A stretch of DNA of 64,000 nt from Lysobacterales bacterium (GTDB taxonomy: Bacteria; Pseudomonadota; Gammaproteobacteria; Xanthomonadales; SZUA-38), in assembly GCA_028285525.1 (NCBI GenBank), contig JANQOZ010000004.1, forward strand, positions 122,215 to 186,214. The letters run 5' to 3'. A program made the position numbers and the translations under genes. Numbering within the stretch: position 1 is the stretch's first letter; each line of letters opens with the position of its first letter. Shown here one piece after another: positions 25,750 to 35,141 of this stretch. The notes beneath the pieces were generated by a model. The model made no database searches, was not told the origin of the DNA, and saw only the letters and a program-made list of their open reading frames with translations.

Positions 25750-27051
25750 TTAGTCTTCATAGCTGTCCTGGAAAATGTCGTCAGCCGGCGGGTCAGGCAG
25801 CTGGAACAGGAAGGCTGCACCGGCCTCATCGACGGCGGCCGGATCGTGGTCAGGTGCTCCGACGAGTCCGAGTCCTTCACCGAGCGCCAGGGCAAACCCG
25901 AAGCGGTCGAATGCGGTGCCCGCCAACGGCGTGAGCTTCGCCACCTGACTCCAGGTGTCGCCGCCGAGATCGCGGTTGAATACGTAAGCGGCCCCGGCGT
26001 CCTCGCCGCTGTCGTCGTCGTTGATCGCGCCGAGCAGCGCCTGTCCGCCGGCCAGCGCAACCGCAAAGCCAAACTGGTCGCCAAGCCCGGCATCGAGGGC
26101 GCTGAGCTTTTCACTTTCCAGCCAGACGTCGCTGCCCGGCTGGCGCTGAAACACGTAGGCCGCGCCGCCCGTGTGGTCGGGATCATCGTCGAAGGGTGCG
26201 CCGATCAGCGCCAGGTCACCGTCAATCGCGACCGAAAACCCGAGCCGGTCGAGCTCGTCACCGTCGCTGGCCGCGAGCGTCGCCACCTCCAGCCAGCCGC
26301 TGTCGGTCCGGCGGAAAACAAACGCGGCCCCCTGATTGTTGACGCCCTCGTGGTTGTGGTCCGCGGCGCCGACCAGCACCGTTTGCCCCGAAATGGCAAC
26401 GGCACTGCCGAAGCGATCGCCGCGTTCGCCGTTGCCGGCCGTCAGCTTGGCCGTCTGCAGCCACTGGTCCGTATCCGGGTCTCGTTCGAAAACGTAAGCG
26501 GAACCGCTTTGTGTGCCCAGATCATCATCTTCCGGCGACCCGACCACCAGCAGGTTTCCTGAGATCGCCACGGCGCTGCCGAAGAAGTCGCGAAAGGCGC
26601 CGTCGTCGGCAACCAGCTTTGCGCTCTGTGCCCACGTGGCGCGGCCGATCGCCGTGCGTTGGAATACGTATGCCGCCCCGCGGTCGTTGCCCGCCTCGTC
26701 GTCGAAGGGGGCGCCGGCGATCAGGCGGTCACCGTCGATATCGACGGCAATGCCAAACTGATCGCCGGCAAAGTCGTCATCATTCGGAACGAGCTTTATC
26801 GAGAATTCCCAGCCGCTGCCGTCGCCGTTTTGTTCGTAGACGTAAACCGCGCCGGCGTTGGCCCGAACGCTGTCGTTCTGCCAGGCGCCGCTGATTGCGG
26901 TCGGGCCGGATATCGCTACGGCGTAGCCGAAGCTGTCGTCAGCCTCACCGTCGGGCGCGGTGAGCGTCGTGATTTGGGCCAGGGCTGAGGCAGGCCAGAT
27001 CAGCGCGAGCATAAGCCCGCGCAGCACGCGTACACGATTCAGATCGTTCAT
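25750..27051 (-). CDS. secreted FG-GAP seven-bladed beta-propeller protein
   Basis: The ATG at 27051 has AAGGAG upstream at good spacing; a GTG at 27060 lies too close to it. The 433-residue product has a signal peptide ending SALAQ. It is then almost entirely seven FG-GAP repeats, each with D-x-[FL]-G-x-[AS]-[VL]-x-[IL] and a following [LV]-[IVL]-G-[AS] strand (for example DRFGSAVAISGQTVLVGA). Seven repeats make one integrin-alpha-like propeller. No catalytic residues are evident, so a binding or adhesion role is likely. It ends PADDIFQDSYED, a variant of the tail shared with other exoproteins here. Confidence 0.9.
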   Translation of the reverse strand: MNDLNRVRVLRGLMLALIWPASALAQITTLTAPDGEADDSFGYAVAISGPTAISGAWQNDSVRANAGAVYVYEQNGDGSGWEFSIKLVPNDDDFAGDQFGIAVDIDGDRLIAGAPFDDEAGNDRGAAYVFQRTAIGRATWAQSAKLVADDGAFRDFFGSAVAISGNLLVVGSPEDDDLGTQSGSAYVFERDPDTDQWLQTAKLTAGNGERGDRFGSAVAISGQTVLVGAADHNHEGVNNQGAAFVFRRTDSGWLEVATLAASDGDELDRLGFSVAIDGDLALIGAPFDDDPDHTGGAAYVFQRQPGSDVWLESEKLSALDAGLGDQFGFAVALAGGQALLGAINDDDSGEDAGAAYVFNRDLGGDTWSQVAKLTPLAGTAFDRFGFALALGEGLGLVGAPDHDPAAVDEAGAAFLFQLPDPPADDIFQDSYED

Positions 27052-27183
27052 TTGGATCACTCCTTCTTCTGTGGGCGTCGGTCAGATCGCTCGAACGATC
27101 CGACGGCGCCGTTAATGCTGTCGGTTTCCGGGATAAGCGAATTTGCCGCCCGGAAACGACAGCCGAAGAAGAAAAAGTGAGCG

Positions 27184-28386
27184 TTATGGGGGCCAGGGAG
27201 CGCCCCGGGTGGTGAGCGGCGTGATTTGTGCCGCCGACCGGGTGGCCTTGGCGCGCGCTGCCTCGATGGTGGCGTCGACGGCGAGGCAAACGCCCATGCG
27301 CCGGCGTCCTTTTACCTCCGGTTTGCCGAACAGACGGAGGTCGGTTCCCGGCGCCGCCAGCGCCTCAGCGGCGCCGCCATAGACCGGCGCCTCGCCGTCA
27401 CCCTCCAGCAGCACCACGGCGGAGGCTGACGGCCCGAGCTGCCGGATTTCTGGAATCGGCAGGCTCAGGATGGCGCGGACGTGGAGGGCAAACTCGGACA
27501 GGTCCTGCGAGATGAGCGTCACCAGCCCCGTATCGTGGGGCCGGGGCGAGACCTCGGAGAACAGCACCTCGTCGCCGGCGACAAACAGCTCGACGCCAAA
27601 CAGGCCATGGCCGCCCAGCGCTTCGGTGATCGTCCTGGCGATCGACTCGGCCTTGCTCTGCGCGGCGTCGCTCATCGGCTGGGGTTGCCAGGATTCGCGA
27701 TAGTCGCCCAGCTCCTGGCGATGCCCGATAGGCGCACAGAAGGCGGTGCCGCCGCGGTGACGCACTGTGAGCAGCGTGATTTCATAGTCGAATTCGACAA
27801 ACCCTTCGACAATGCAGCGCCCGGCGCCGGCCCGCCCGCCGCTTTGCGCGTAGTCCCAGGCTTCCTGAGCCTGCGAGGCGTCTCGCACCGTGCTCTGTCC
27901 TTTCCCGGACGAGCTCATCACAGGTTTGATCACAAACGGATAGCCGAGCTCCTCGATGGCCTGTTCGTACTCGGCCTGCGTGTCGACAAACCGATAGGGT
28001 GAGGTCGGCAGCTCGAGCTCCTCCGCTGCCAGCCGCCGAATGCCCTCGCGGTCCATGGTCAGCCGGGCCGCCCGGGCCGTAGGGATCACTCGAAAGCCTT
28101 CCTGCTCCAGCTCCAGCAGGGTCGGGGTATGGATCGCCTCGATTTCCGGCACGATCAGGCTTGGGCGTTCCTGCTCGATGACCTGTCGCAGCGCCGCCGG
28201 GTCCAGCATGTCGATGACGTGGCTGCGGTGAGCCACCTGCATCGCCGGCGCGCCGGCGTAGCGGTCAACGGCGATCACCTCGACACCCAGGCGCTGCGCC
28301 TCGATGACCACTTCCTTGCCGAGCTCTCCTGAACCGAGCAGCATCATGCGAACAGCCTGAGTCGACCCGGGGGTAGCAAGTTCCAT
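27184..28386 (-). CDS. purT: formate-dependent phosphoribosylglycinamide formyltransferase (GAR transformylase 2)
   Basis: A 400-residue ATP-grasp enzyme that uses formate and ATP to formylate GAR in purine synthesis, in the cytoplasm. The N-terminal preATP-grasp domain starts [21 protein letters not shown] with [17 protein letters not shown]. The ATP-grasp region has [14 protein letters not shown] and [13 protein letters not shown], both diagnostic of PurT. The length matches the family. GGAGA precedes the ATG. The gene appears monocistronic, with a candidate sigma-70 promoter just upstream. Confidence 0.97.
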   Translation of the reverse strand: MELATPGSTQAVRMMLLGSGELGKEVVIEAQRLGVEVIAVDRYAGAPAMQVAHRSHVIDMLDPAALRQVIEQERPSLIVPEIEAIHTPTLLELEQEGFRVIPTARAARLTMDREGIRRLAAEELELPTSPYRFVDTQAEYEQAIEELGYPFVIKPVMSSSGKGQSTVRDASQAQEAWDYAQSGGRAGAGRCIVEGFVEFDYEITLLTVRHRGGTAFCAPIGHRQELGDYRESWQPQPMSDAAQSKAESIARTITEALGGHGLFGVELFVAGDEVLFSEVSPRPHDTGLVTLISQDLSEFALHVRAILSLPIPEIRQLGPSASAVVLLEGDGEAPVYGGAAEALAAPGTDLRLFGKPEVKGRRRMGVCLAVDATIEAARAKATRSAAQITPLTTRGAPWPP

Positions 28387-28414
28387 GGTAAATCTCCGCC
28401 GCTAAGAATCGGCG

Positions 28415-28442
28415 ATTATAGCGATTCGAAATCGGCTCGGAA
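28415..28442 (-). promoter_or_regulatory. candidate sigma-70 promoter of purT
   Basis: On the minus strand TATAAT lies at 28420-28415, about 30 bp upstream of the purT ATG, with a weak -35 (TTCCGA at 28442-28437) 16 bp away. The -10 is perfect; the -35 matches only three of six positions. I could not identify a PurR-type operator with confidence. Confidence 0.38.
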
Positions 28443-28500
28443 CGTTGCTCGATCTGCCCGTTCAGCCCGAAGCACGGCCATCATCCTGAAGCCACCGGGG

Positions 28501-29430
28501 TCAGGCGGGATAGGAGCCCTGGTAGCGGGTATCACGCAGTTCGCGCGCCCAGACCTGTTGACCCGATGCCAGGTCAATCGCCCGCAGCATCAGCGGTTCG
28601 CTGACCAGGCCCCGGTCAGCCGTCTGGCGGCTCAGCGGCTGCGTAACGTAGAGCAGCACGCCATCGAGCACGACAAACGGTGAATAACCCATGTGACTGC
28701 GGAATTGCCCGAGCACCTTGCCCTCTGCGCCGAGCACCGTCCATTCGTAGCGTTCCCAGATCGACGCATCAGCATCCTCGCGGGAAACCAGGATCGCGTC
28801 GCCGCCGGTGGCCTGAAATCGTCGCTGGCCCGCACTTGAAGCGGGGACTTCCGGCGATTGCGCCTGCCACAGGGCCGATACCGTCTGCGGATCGGGCGGC
28901 GCCAGCGCGGCGATGCTGCCGCCGCTCAGGCTGACGGCACCTGCCTGACGCTGCACCGGTGCCGGCTGCTCGCTGGGCATACCTCGCACCGGGCGGCTTC
29001 GATGCTCCCATATCAGGTCGCCGGCGGCGGTCAGGCGGTGATCAAACTCCTGGCCCAGGCCTTGGTCAACGCGCGGGATGACGCCTTTTGGGAGGGTGAC
29101 CGCCTCGGTGCTTTCCACCCGGCCGGTGTCGACGTTGATCCAGGCCAGGTCCATACGCCCTTCGAGCTCGGTATCGATCTGCAGCAGCAGCAGGTTTTGC
29201 TGCAGCGAGAGCGGCTGGTCGGCACTGTCGCTGCGCCACTGGGTGGCGCCGGTTGCCACGGCGACCGCCTCGACGCCCCCGGCTGGCTGCATCAGGTAGA
29301 CCTGCGCTGCCGGCATGTTGATCAGCAGGCCGCTACGCAGCTCCACCGCGTCGTTGGCCTGCGCTGAAATCGCTGTCGCGATACCCGTAATGAGAATGAG
29401 ATAACGAAAAAACACCAAGAAAATCCGCAC
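28501..29430 (-). CDS. exported PQQ-like beta-propeller-type protein of unknown function
   Basis: A 309-residue exported protein starting at a GTG with a signal peptide ending ISAQAND. Segments such as VAVATGATQWRS, INVDTGRVES and AIDLASGQQVWARELRD resemble PQQ/quinoprotein-like blades, in which a strand ends with G-x-x-x-W. There are too few recognisable blades for a full eight-bladed enzyme, and no cofactor ligands are evident. Only 46 bp separate it from the divergent 1845-residue protein gene, tight for two promoters. A later GTG about 15 nt inside the gene could be the true start. Confidence 0.65.
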   Translation of the reverse strand: MRIFLVFFRYLILITGIATAISAQANDAVELRSGLLINMPAAQVYLMQPAGGVEAVAVATGATQWRSDSADQPLSLQQNLLLLQIDTELEGRMDLAWINVDTGRVESTEAVTLPKGVIPRVDQGLGQEFDHRLTAAGDLIWEHRSRPVRGMPSEQPAPVQRQAGAVSLSGGSIAALAPPDPQTVSALWQAQSPEVPASSAGQRRFQATGGDAILVSREDADASIWERYEWTVLGAEGKVLGQFRSHMGYSPFVVLDGVLLYVTQPLSRQTADRGLVSEPLMLRAIDLASGQQVWARELRDTRYQGSYPA

Positions 29431-29476
29431 AATGCCGATAGAATTTAAATGAGCTTAGCAGGCTTGGGGACAAAAT

Positions 29477-32400
29477 ATGGATAAGTGCCGCACATTCCAC
29501 AGGATGTGGACCCGTCGGATTCGCATCAATCCGGCCGTTGTGCTGCTCACCGCACTGATTCCGCTCGGGGCCAATCCGCAGAGCTGGCAGCCGATCGGTC
29601 CGGCCGCGATCGAAACCCGCGGCATCGGCAACGTGGACAACGTGCCGGGCGATGATCCGGCCAGCGGCGCCGTGCACGGCGTGGCCGCCCACCCCACCGA
29701 CGCCGACATTATTTATGTGGCCGCCGTCAATGGCGGTATCTGGAAGACCACCAACGCCACGGCGACCTCGCCGACCTGGGTGCAGCAGACCGACAGCGAG
29801 CTGAGCAGCTCCGCGAGCGACGTGGCGTTTGACCCGACAGACGGCACCAACGAAACACTCGTGGCGAGCTTCGGTCGCTTCAGCAGCTTCGCCAGCCGGG
29901 GCGGCTCGCGCCAGGGTGTGCTGCGGACGACCAACGGGGGCACCACCTGGACTCAGGTGGGCAGCGACCTGATCGGCAAGAACATTTCAAAGATTGTCGG
30001 TCGGGGCAGCACGATGGTGGCCGCCGTGGACGTGGCCGATGCGTTTACCTGCGGCAACGTCGGTATCTGGCGAACGACCAACGGTGGGACCAGCTGGGCT
30101 CAAGTCACCAACGGCATCACCAGCGGCGGTTCTGACGCGCTCGCCGAGGATCCGACCAACAGCGCGGTGCTGTACGCGAGCATCGTAGACTTCAACGACA
30201 TCTGCAGCACCGGGGACGGCATCTATCGCAGCGCTGACAGCGGCGCATCCTGGAGCAAGGTCAGCAACGCCACCATGGACGCCCAGTTCAGTGGCGCAGC
30301 GAACACCAGCGACCACGTTGAGCTGACGGTTGGCCCCACTGGCACCGTGTTTGCTGCCTTTGTCCCGGGCAATACCGGGCGGCTGTCCGCGGTGTTTTAC
30401 TCCACCAACAGCGGTTCCAGCTGGACTCAGATGGATATCCCGACCACCGATAGCGGCGCTGGGATCCATCCCGGCACGCAAGGCAATCTGCACACGTCGC
30501 TGGTGGCTGACCCCGTGGACTCGGACATCGTTTATATCGGCGGCGACCGCCAGCCCAGGACCAACAACGACACCGGCGGCTTTCCCAACGCCATCGGCGC
30601 GTCGTCCTTTTCCGGCCGTCTGTTTCGTGGGGATATCGGTCAGCCTAGCGGCAGCCAGTGGGACACCATCACCCACAACGGCACCAGCAACGGCTCAGCG
30701 CCGCACCCCGATTCTCGCGACCTGGTGTTCGACGCCGACGGGAACCTGCTGGAAACGGATGATGGCGGTATCTATCGGCGCACGCTGCCCCGTTCTGCCT
30801 CCGGTGTTTGGGAGGACGTCAACGGAAACCTGCAGGTTACCGAACAGCACAGCGGCGCTTTCGACGCCACGTCCCAAATTGCGTTCAGCGGGAACCAGGA
30901 CAACGGCACCACCCGTCAGTCGACCTTCGCCAATACAGTCTGGCAGACCTTCCAGGGCGGCGACGGCGGCGACGTGGCCGTGGATATCCTGGCGCTCGCC
31001 GGCTCCAATCAGTCGATTCGATTTGCCAGCTCGCAGAATCTGGGCGGTGTGCGGCGCCTCATCTACAACAGCAGCAACGGATTTCTGGGCTCGTCCAACC
31101 TGGCGCTGAACGTGACCAGCGGTTCGCCACTGACGGCGCAGTTCACCACGCCGATCGAGGTGAATCAGTCAGCCGGCTCACGCTTGATCATCGGCGGCGG
31201 CAACGCAGCGTATGAATCTTTTGATCTGGGCGACAACATCGCCCAGCTCACCCCGGCCGTCCCGGTGTTGTCTGGCGGTCGGCGCAGCATTGCCTATGGA
31301 ACAGCCAGTAACGCGGATCTGCTTTATGTGATCTCCGGCGCCAATGAGGGCCTTTATCAGCGGACCAGTAGCGGCGGTTCATTGAGCTGTATTTATAACT
31401 GTCCCTTCGTTCGATCGCTCGAAGGGGTCGTCCAGGACCCCTCCGACGCGAACCAGGTGTTTGTGCTCCAGTCCGACGGCGTGGTCCGTTCTACCAACGG
31501 TGGTTCGTCCTTTGGAAACGTCACGGGCAATTTGATCAGCGGCTTTTCGCCCGGCACGCTGCGAACGCTCGCGTTCCTGGAGCGGCCCAGCGGGGATGCC
31601 CTGGCGGTGGGCACCGATCGTGGGGTTTACCTCTCGCTGGCCAGCGATGGCTTTTCGGTGTGGGCTGACGCGGCCAGCGGTCTGCCCGTCGCGCCGATCT
31701 ACGACATCGATTACGACCCCGGTCAGAACCGGCTGGTAGCGTTCTCGCTCGGCCGAGGCGCTTTTGCGGTCACGTTTGGCGGCAACCAGGCGCCAGACGC
31801 CGTCGCTGATAGCGCGAGCGTCGCGGCTGGGGGCACGGTGACCACGCTCGACACCGGACAGACGTCCCTTCTATTCAACGACTCCGATCCGGAAGGCGAT
31901 AATCTGACCCTACAGACCTCACCGGTGAGCGGCCCGAGTTCCGGTAGCGTCACGCTCAATGCGGCCGGCACGTTCAGCTACACCCATAACGGGACAGCCA
32001 CCACCTCCGACAGCTTTACCTACCGGGTCTGCGACGATGGCACACCAAGTGCGTGCGACGACGCGGTGGTTTCGATCAGCGTCAACCAGCCGCCAACAGC
32101 AGGTAACGATAGCGCCGACGTAGACAACGCGGGAACGGTCACCGTGCTTTCCAGCGGCCAGACCTCGTTGCTGTTCAACGATTCCGATCTCAACGGTGAC
32201 AACCTGTCACTCCAGACATCCCCGGTCAGCGGGCCTGGCTCGGGCAGTATCACCCTGAATGCCAACGGGACCTTCAGCTACACCCACAACGGCACGGCAA
32301 CTACAAGCGATGCCGTCACGTATGAGGTGTGCGACGACGGGACTCCAAGCCAGTGCGCCCAGGCCGTATTGAACATTGCGATCGGTGTTCCCAATCAGGC

Positions 32401-35014
32401 CCCGGTGGCCGTTGCGGACGCCGCCAGCGTCGGGGCGGGTGGCACCGTGACGACGCTCGACAGCGGTGAGGCGTCGCTCCTGTTCAACGACTCTGACCCC
32501 AACGGCAACAGCCTGACTCTGCAGACGGCGCCGGTGGTTGCGCCGTCTTCGGGCAACGTCACTCTCAACGCGGCGGGCACCTTCAGCTACACCCACAACG
32601 GCAACAGCGCAACGAGCGACAGCTTCACCTATCGGGTCTGCGACAACGGCAGCCCCTCACTCTGTGACGATGCGGTGGTGTCGATCGCCGTGAATCAGCC
32701 GCCGACGGCCGTGGCTGACGCGGTCTCGGTGGCCAACGGCGGCACCGTCACCGTGCTGGACAGCGGCCAAACATCGCTGCTGTTTAACGACAGCGATCTC
32801 AATGGTGACGGGCTCAGCCTGGAGACCACGCCGGTCAGCGATCCGGCCAACGGATCAGTGACGCTCAGCGCCAACGGCACCTTCAGCTACACCCACAGCG
32901 GGAACTTTACTGGCACCGACAGCTTTACCTATCGGGTCTGCGATGACGGTACTCCGAGCCAATGTGCAACGGCCGCAGTCAGTATCACCATCGATACGGG
33001 TGACGCGTTATGTCTTGCGCCCGCACAGGGCATACCCGACCCTGGCTTTACGACAAGCACGCTCAGCACCGCCACCAGCAGCCTCCTGGCCGACATGAAC
33101 GTGTACCTGGACATCAGCCACACGTTTGTCGGTGATCTTGGTGTAACCCTAACCCACCGGGACACTGGAACCGCCGTGACCCTGCTGGATCGACCGGGCA
33201 GCCCGGCGCTGAGCGCATTCGGATGTAACCAGGACGATGTGCAGACGCTCTTTGACGATTCGGCCGTCGATCTTGCCGAAGACCAGTGCAGCACCAGCGC
33301 ACCCGCGATTGGCGGTACGCTGCGCGGCACCGAGCTGCTGGCGGCCCTCATCGGCGAAGACTTCGCCGGAGACTGGGATCTTCGGGTCAGCGACGGTGAA
33401 GGCGTTGACTCGGGTACGTTGAACCGATGGTGCCTTGTGCCGACGCTCGGCCTCGCCCCCAACGACCCGCCGACCGCCGTCGACGACAGCCTGACCGTTG
33501 CCGAAGGCGCCACCGCCACTGTGCTCGACGGTGCGGTCGGCAGCGTGCTGGCCAACGACAGCGACACCAACGGGGATAACCTGACGGTTACCATCCCGGC
33601 GCAGACTCTGCCGAGCAACGCCGCCAGTTTCACGCTCGCCGCCAACGGCACGTTCAGCTACACCCATAACGGCGGCGAGAGCACTTCCGATCTAGTGGTC
33701 TACGAGGTGTGCGACGACGGCGTTCCGGTCCGCTGCGCGACGGCGCAGCTCACCGTCACCGTCACCGAGGTCAACGACCCGGTGGTTGCGAGCGATGACA
33801 CGCTGAGCGATATCGACGAGGACAGCGGCATGCGGGTCATCGCCTTCAGCGAGCTGCTAGGTGACGACAGCGCGGGGACCGATGAGTCCACGCAGACGCT
33901 GGTGATCAGCGCCGTAGGCAACGCCACCGGCGGCACGGTGGTGATCAACGGCACCACGGTGGAGTTCACGCCGACCCCCGAATTCTCCGGGCCAGCGGGC
34001 TTCCAATACACGGCCACCGATAACGGCACCACCAACGGCGCTCCGGATCCGCAGTTCGATATCGCGACCGTCAGCTTTAATATCCTGGCGGTCAACGACG
34101 CGCCCAGCGCCGGCGCCGACTTTGCGACGGTGACCGTCGGCGGCACGGTATCGGCGCTGGTCGGCGGAGAATTGTCTTTGCTGGACAACGACAGCGACGT
34201 CGAGAACGATACGCTGACCGTGCAGGTTGCCCCCATCAGCGGCCCGAGTGACGGCAGCATCACCCTCAGTGCCAACGGCACCTTCAGCTACACGCACACC
34301 GGGTCGACTGGCAGCACCGATAACATCACCTACCGGGTTTGCGATGACGGTAGCCCGAGTCGCTGCGACGACGCGGTGCTGCAGGTGGTGATCACGGATG
34401 TACCGAATCAGGCGCCGGAAGCCGCGTCAGACGCTGCCAGCACGAGCGTCGGGGGCACGGTCAGCCAGCTGAACAGTGGGGAGACCTCGCTGCTTGCCAA
34501 CGACTCTGATCCGGACGGCGACAACCTGGCGCTGGAGACCACGCCCGTCAGCGGGCCGGCCAACGGATCGGTGTCTCTCAACCCGGCCGGGACCTTCAGC
34601 TATACCCACAACGGTTCCGCGACCGTCAGCGACAGCTTCACCTACCGCGTGTGCGACGACGGCGCGCCCAGCCTGTGTGCCGACGCGACGGTCAGCATCA
34701 CCATCAATTCCGTCAACCAGCCGCCGGTGGCGCTGGACGATCGGTTTGCAACCGATCTCGACACGGTGCTGACCGCAAGCGTCGCGGGCAATGACTCGGA
34801 TCCGGATGGTCCTTCGGCGGCCTACAGTGTGCTGACGGATACCGCCAACGGGGTTCTCGACCTGCGGTCTGACGGCGGGTTTACCTACACGCCCAACGCG
34901 GGCTTCTCGGGAACCGATCGCTTTGTCTATGAGCTGACCGACGGCACGGATACAGCGCAGGCCACGGTACAAATTGCCGTCGGCATCGTGGTTTTCGTGA
35001 GTAGTTTTGAATAA
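29477..35014 (+). CDS. giant secreted repeat protein: BNR/sortilin-like propeller, tandem Ig-like domains, internal P-domain
   Basis: A 1845-residue exoprotein; GGGGACA lies before the ATG and a signal peptide ends near GANPQS. Residues about 45-770 resemble sortilin/BNR propellers, with at least five Asp-box motifs (TTNGGTTW, TTNGGTSW, SADSGASW, STNSGSSW, STNGGSSF). From residue 772 come Ig/cadherin-like modules of about 100 residues, typically containing LLFNDSDxNGDxLxL, GTFSYTHNG and a CX7C pair in YRVCDDGTPSxC. After the fourth module, residues about 1175-1328 form a P-domain-like insert (FVGDLGVTLTHRDTGTAVTL, AGDWDLRVSDGEG). Modules then resume to the end. The last residues are VVFVSSFE. 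It is probably a large adhesin-like or matrix protein; no enzyme domain is seen. Confidence 0.92.
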   Translation: MDKCRTFHRMWTRRIRINPAVVLLTALIPLGANPQSWQPIGPAAIETRGIGNVDNVPGDDPASGAVHGVAAHPTDADIIYVAAVNGGIWKTTNATATSPTWVQQTDSELSSSASDVAFDPTDGTNETLVASFGRFSSFASRGGSRQGVLRTTNGGTTWTQVGSDLIGKNISKIVGRGSTMVAAVDVADAFTCGNVGIWRTTNGGTSWAQVTNGITSGGSDALAEDPTNSAVLYASIVDFNDICSTGDGIYRSADSGASWSKVSNATMDAQFSGAANTSDHVELTVGPTGTVFAAFVPGNTGRLSAVFYSTNSGSSWTQMDIPTTDSGAGIHPGTQGNLHTSLVADPVDSDIVYIGGDRQPRTNNDTGGFPNAIGASSFSGRLFRGDIGQPSGSQWDTITHNGTSNGSAPHPDSRDLVFDADGNLLETDDGGIYRRTLPRSASGVWEDVNGNLQVTEQHSGAFDATSQIAFSGNQDNGTTRQSTFANTVWQTFQGGDGGDVAVDILALAGSNQSIRFASSQNLGGVRRLIYNSSNGFLGSSNLALNVTSGSPLTAQFTTPIEVNQSAGSRLIIGGGNAAYESFDLGDNIAQLTPAVPVLSGGRRSIAYGTASNADLLYVISGANEGLYQRTSSGGSLSCIYNCPFVRSLEGVVQDPSDANQVFVLQSDGVVRSTNGGSSFGNVTGNLISGFSPGTLRTLAFLERPSGDALAVGTDRGVYLSLASDGFSVWADAASGLPVAPIYDIDYDPGQNRLVAFSLGRGAFAVTFGGNQAPDAVADSASVAAGGTVTTLDTGQTSLLFNDSDPEGDNLTLQTSPVSGPSSGSVTLNAAGTFSYTHNGTATTSDSFTYRVCDDGTPSACDDAVVSISVNQPPTAGNDSADVDNAGTVTVLSSGQTSLLFNDSDLNGDNLSLQTSPVSGPGSGSITLNANGTFSYTHNGTATTSDAVTYEVCDDGTPSQCAQAVLNIAIGVPNQAPVAVADAASVGAGGTVTTLDSGEASLLFNDSDPNGNSLTLQTAPVVAPSSGNVTLNAAGTFSYTHNGNSATSDSFTYRVCDNGSPSLCDDAVVSIAVNQPPTAVADAVSVANGGTVTVLDSGQTSLLFNDSDLNGDGLSLETTPVSDPANGSVTLSANGTFSYTHSGNFTGTDSFTYRVCDDGTPSQCATAAVSITIDTGDALCLAPAQGIPDPGFTTSTLSTATSSLLADMNVYLDISHTFVGDLGVTLTHRDTGTAVTLLDRPGSPALSAFGCNQDDVQTLFDDSAVDLAEDQCSTSAPAIGGTLRGTELLAALIGEDFAGDWDLRVSDGEGVDSGTLNRWCLVPTLGLAPNDPPTAVDDSLTVAEGATATVLDGAVGSVLANDSDTNGDNLTVTIPAQTLPSNAASFTLAANGTFSYTHNGGESTSDLVVYEVCDDGVPVRCATAQLTVTVTEVNDPVVASDDTLSDIDEDSGMRVIAFSELLGDDSAGTDESTQTLVISAVGNATGGTVVINGTTVEFTPTPEFSGPAGFQYTATDNGTTNGAPDPQFDIATVSFNILAVNDAPSAGADFATVTVGGTVSALVGGELSLLDNDSDVENDTLTVQVAPISGPSDGSITLSANGTFSYTHTGSTGSTDNITYRVCDDGSPSRCDDAVLQVVITDVPNQAPEAASDAASTSVGGTVSQLNSGETSLLANDSDPDGDNLALETTPVSGPANGSVSLNPAGTFSYTHNGSATVSDSFTYRVCDDGAPSLCADATVSITINSVNQPPVALDDRFATDLDTVLTASVAGNDSDPDGPSAAYSVLTDTANGVLDLRSDGGFTYTPNAGFSGTDRFVYELTDGTDTAQATVQIAVGIVVFVSSFE
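31780..34980 (+). repeat. tandem coding repeats of about 300 bp inside the giant exoprotein gene
   Basis: Nine Ig/cadherin-like modules are encoded, four before the P-domain insert (33003-33460) and five after it. DNA similarity is still visible: the segment encoding GTFSYTHNG recurs with few changes near 31970, 32270, 32580, 32880, 33650, 34280 and 34590. The sixth and ninth modules are divergent. Such repeats can recombine and mislead short-read assembly. Confidence 0.8.
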
Positions 35015-35030
35015 AGCTACGCGCAAATAA

Positions 35031-35058
35031 AAACGGCCTGGAAAGGTCCAGGCCGTTT
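35031..35058. terminator. bidirectional rho-independent terminator
   Basis: AAACGGCCTGGA-AAGG-TCCAGGCCGTTT is a perfect 12-bp stem with a 4-nt loop between converging genes. On the minus strand it is followed by TTATTTG, extending the stem's terminal T residues, a good signal for the nuclease gene. On the plus strand the stem's TTT gives a weaker tract. Confidence 0.8.
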
Positions 35059-35141
35059 CATATTCCGATTCCGGATGATCGGGGCGAGGGATGCTTAAGC
35101 GTCTCTTACCTCAGCGGCACCTCTGACCCGAGCAGCGGTGG

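Noticed and set aside
23715..26186. 823-residue version of the M1 aminopeptidase
   Set aside because: The extra N-terminal 172 residues overlap the FG-GAP gene and precede a good ribosome site, GTG and signal peptide at 25670.
23703..26562. Long plus-strand frames opposite the M1 aminopeptidase and FG-GAP genes
   Set aside because: Both opposite-strand genes carry complete motifs; these frames show none.
31723..34297. Series of similar minus-strand frames across the giant repeat gene
   Set aside because: They look alike because they are antisense to tandem Ig-like repeats, not because they form a gene family.
31780..34980. Periodic repeats considered as a CRISPR-like or non-coding array
   Set aside because: Period is about 300 bp, in frame with a single large ORF, with protein-level conservation and no short direct repeats with unique spacers.
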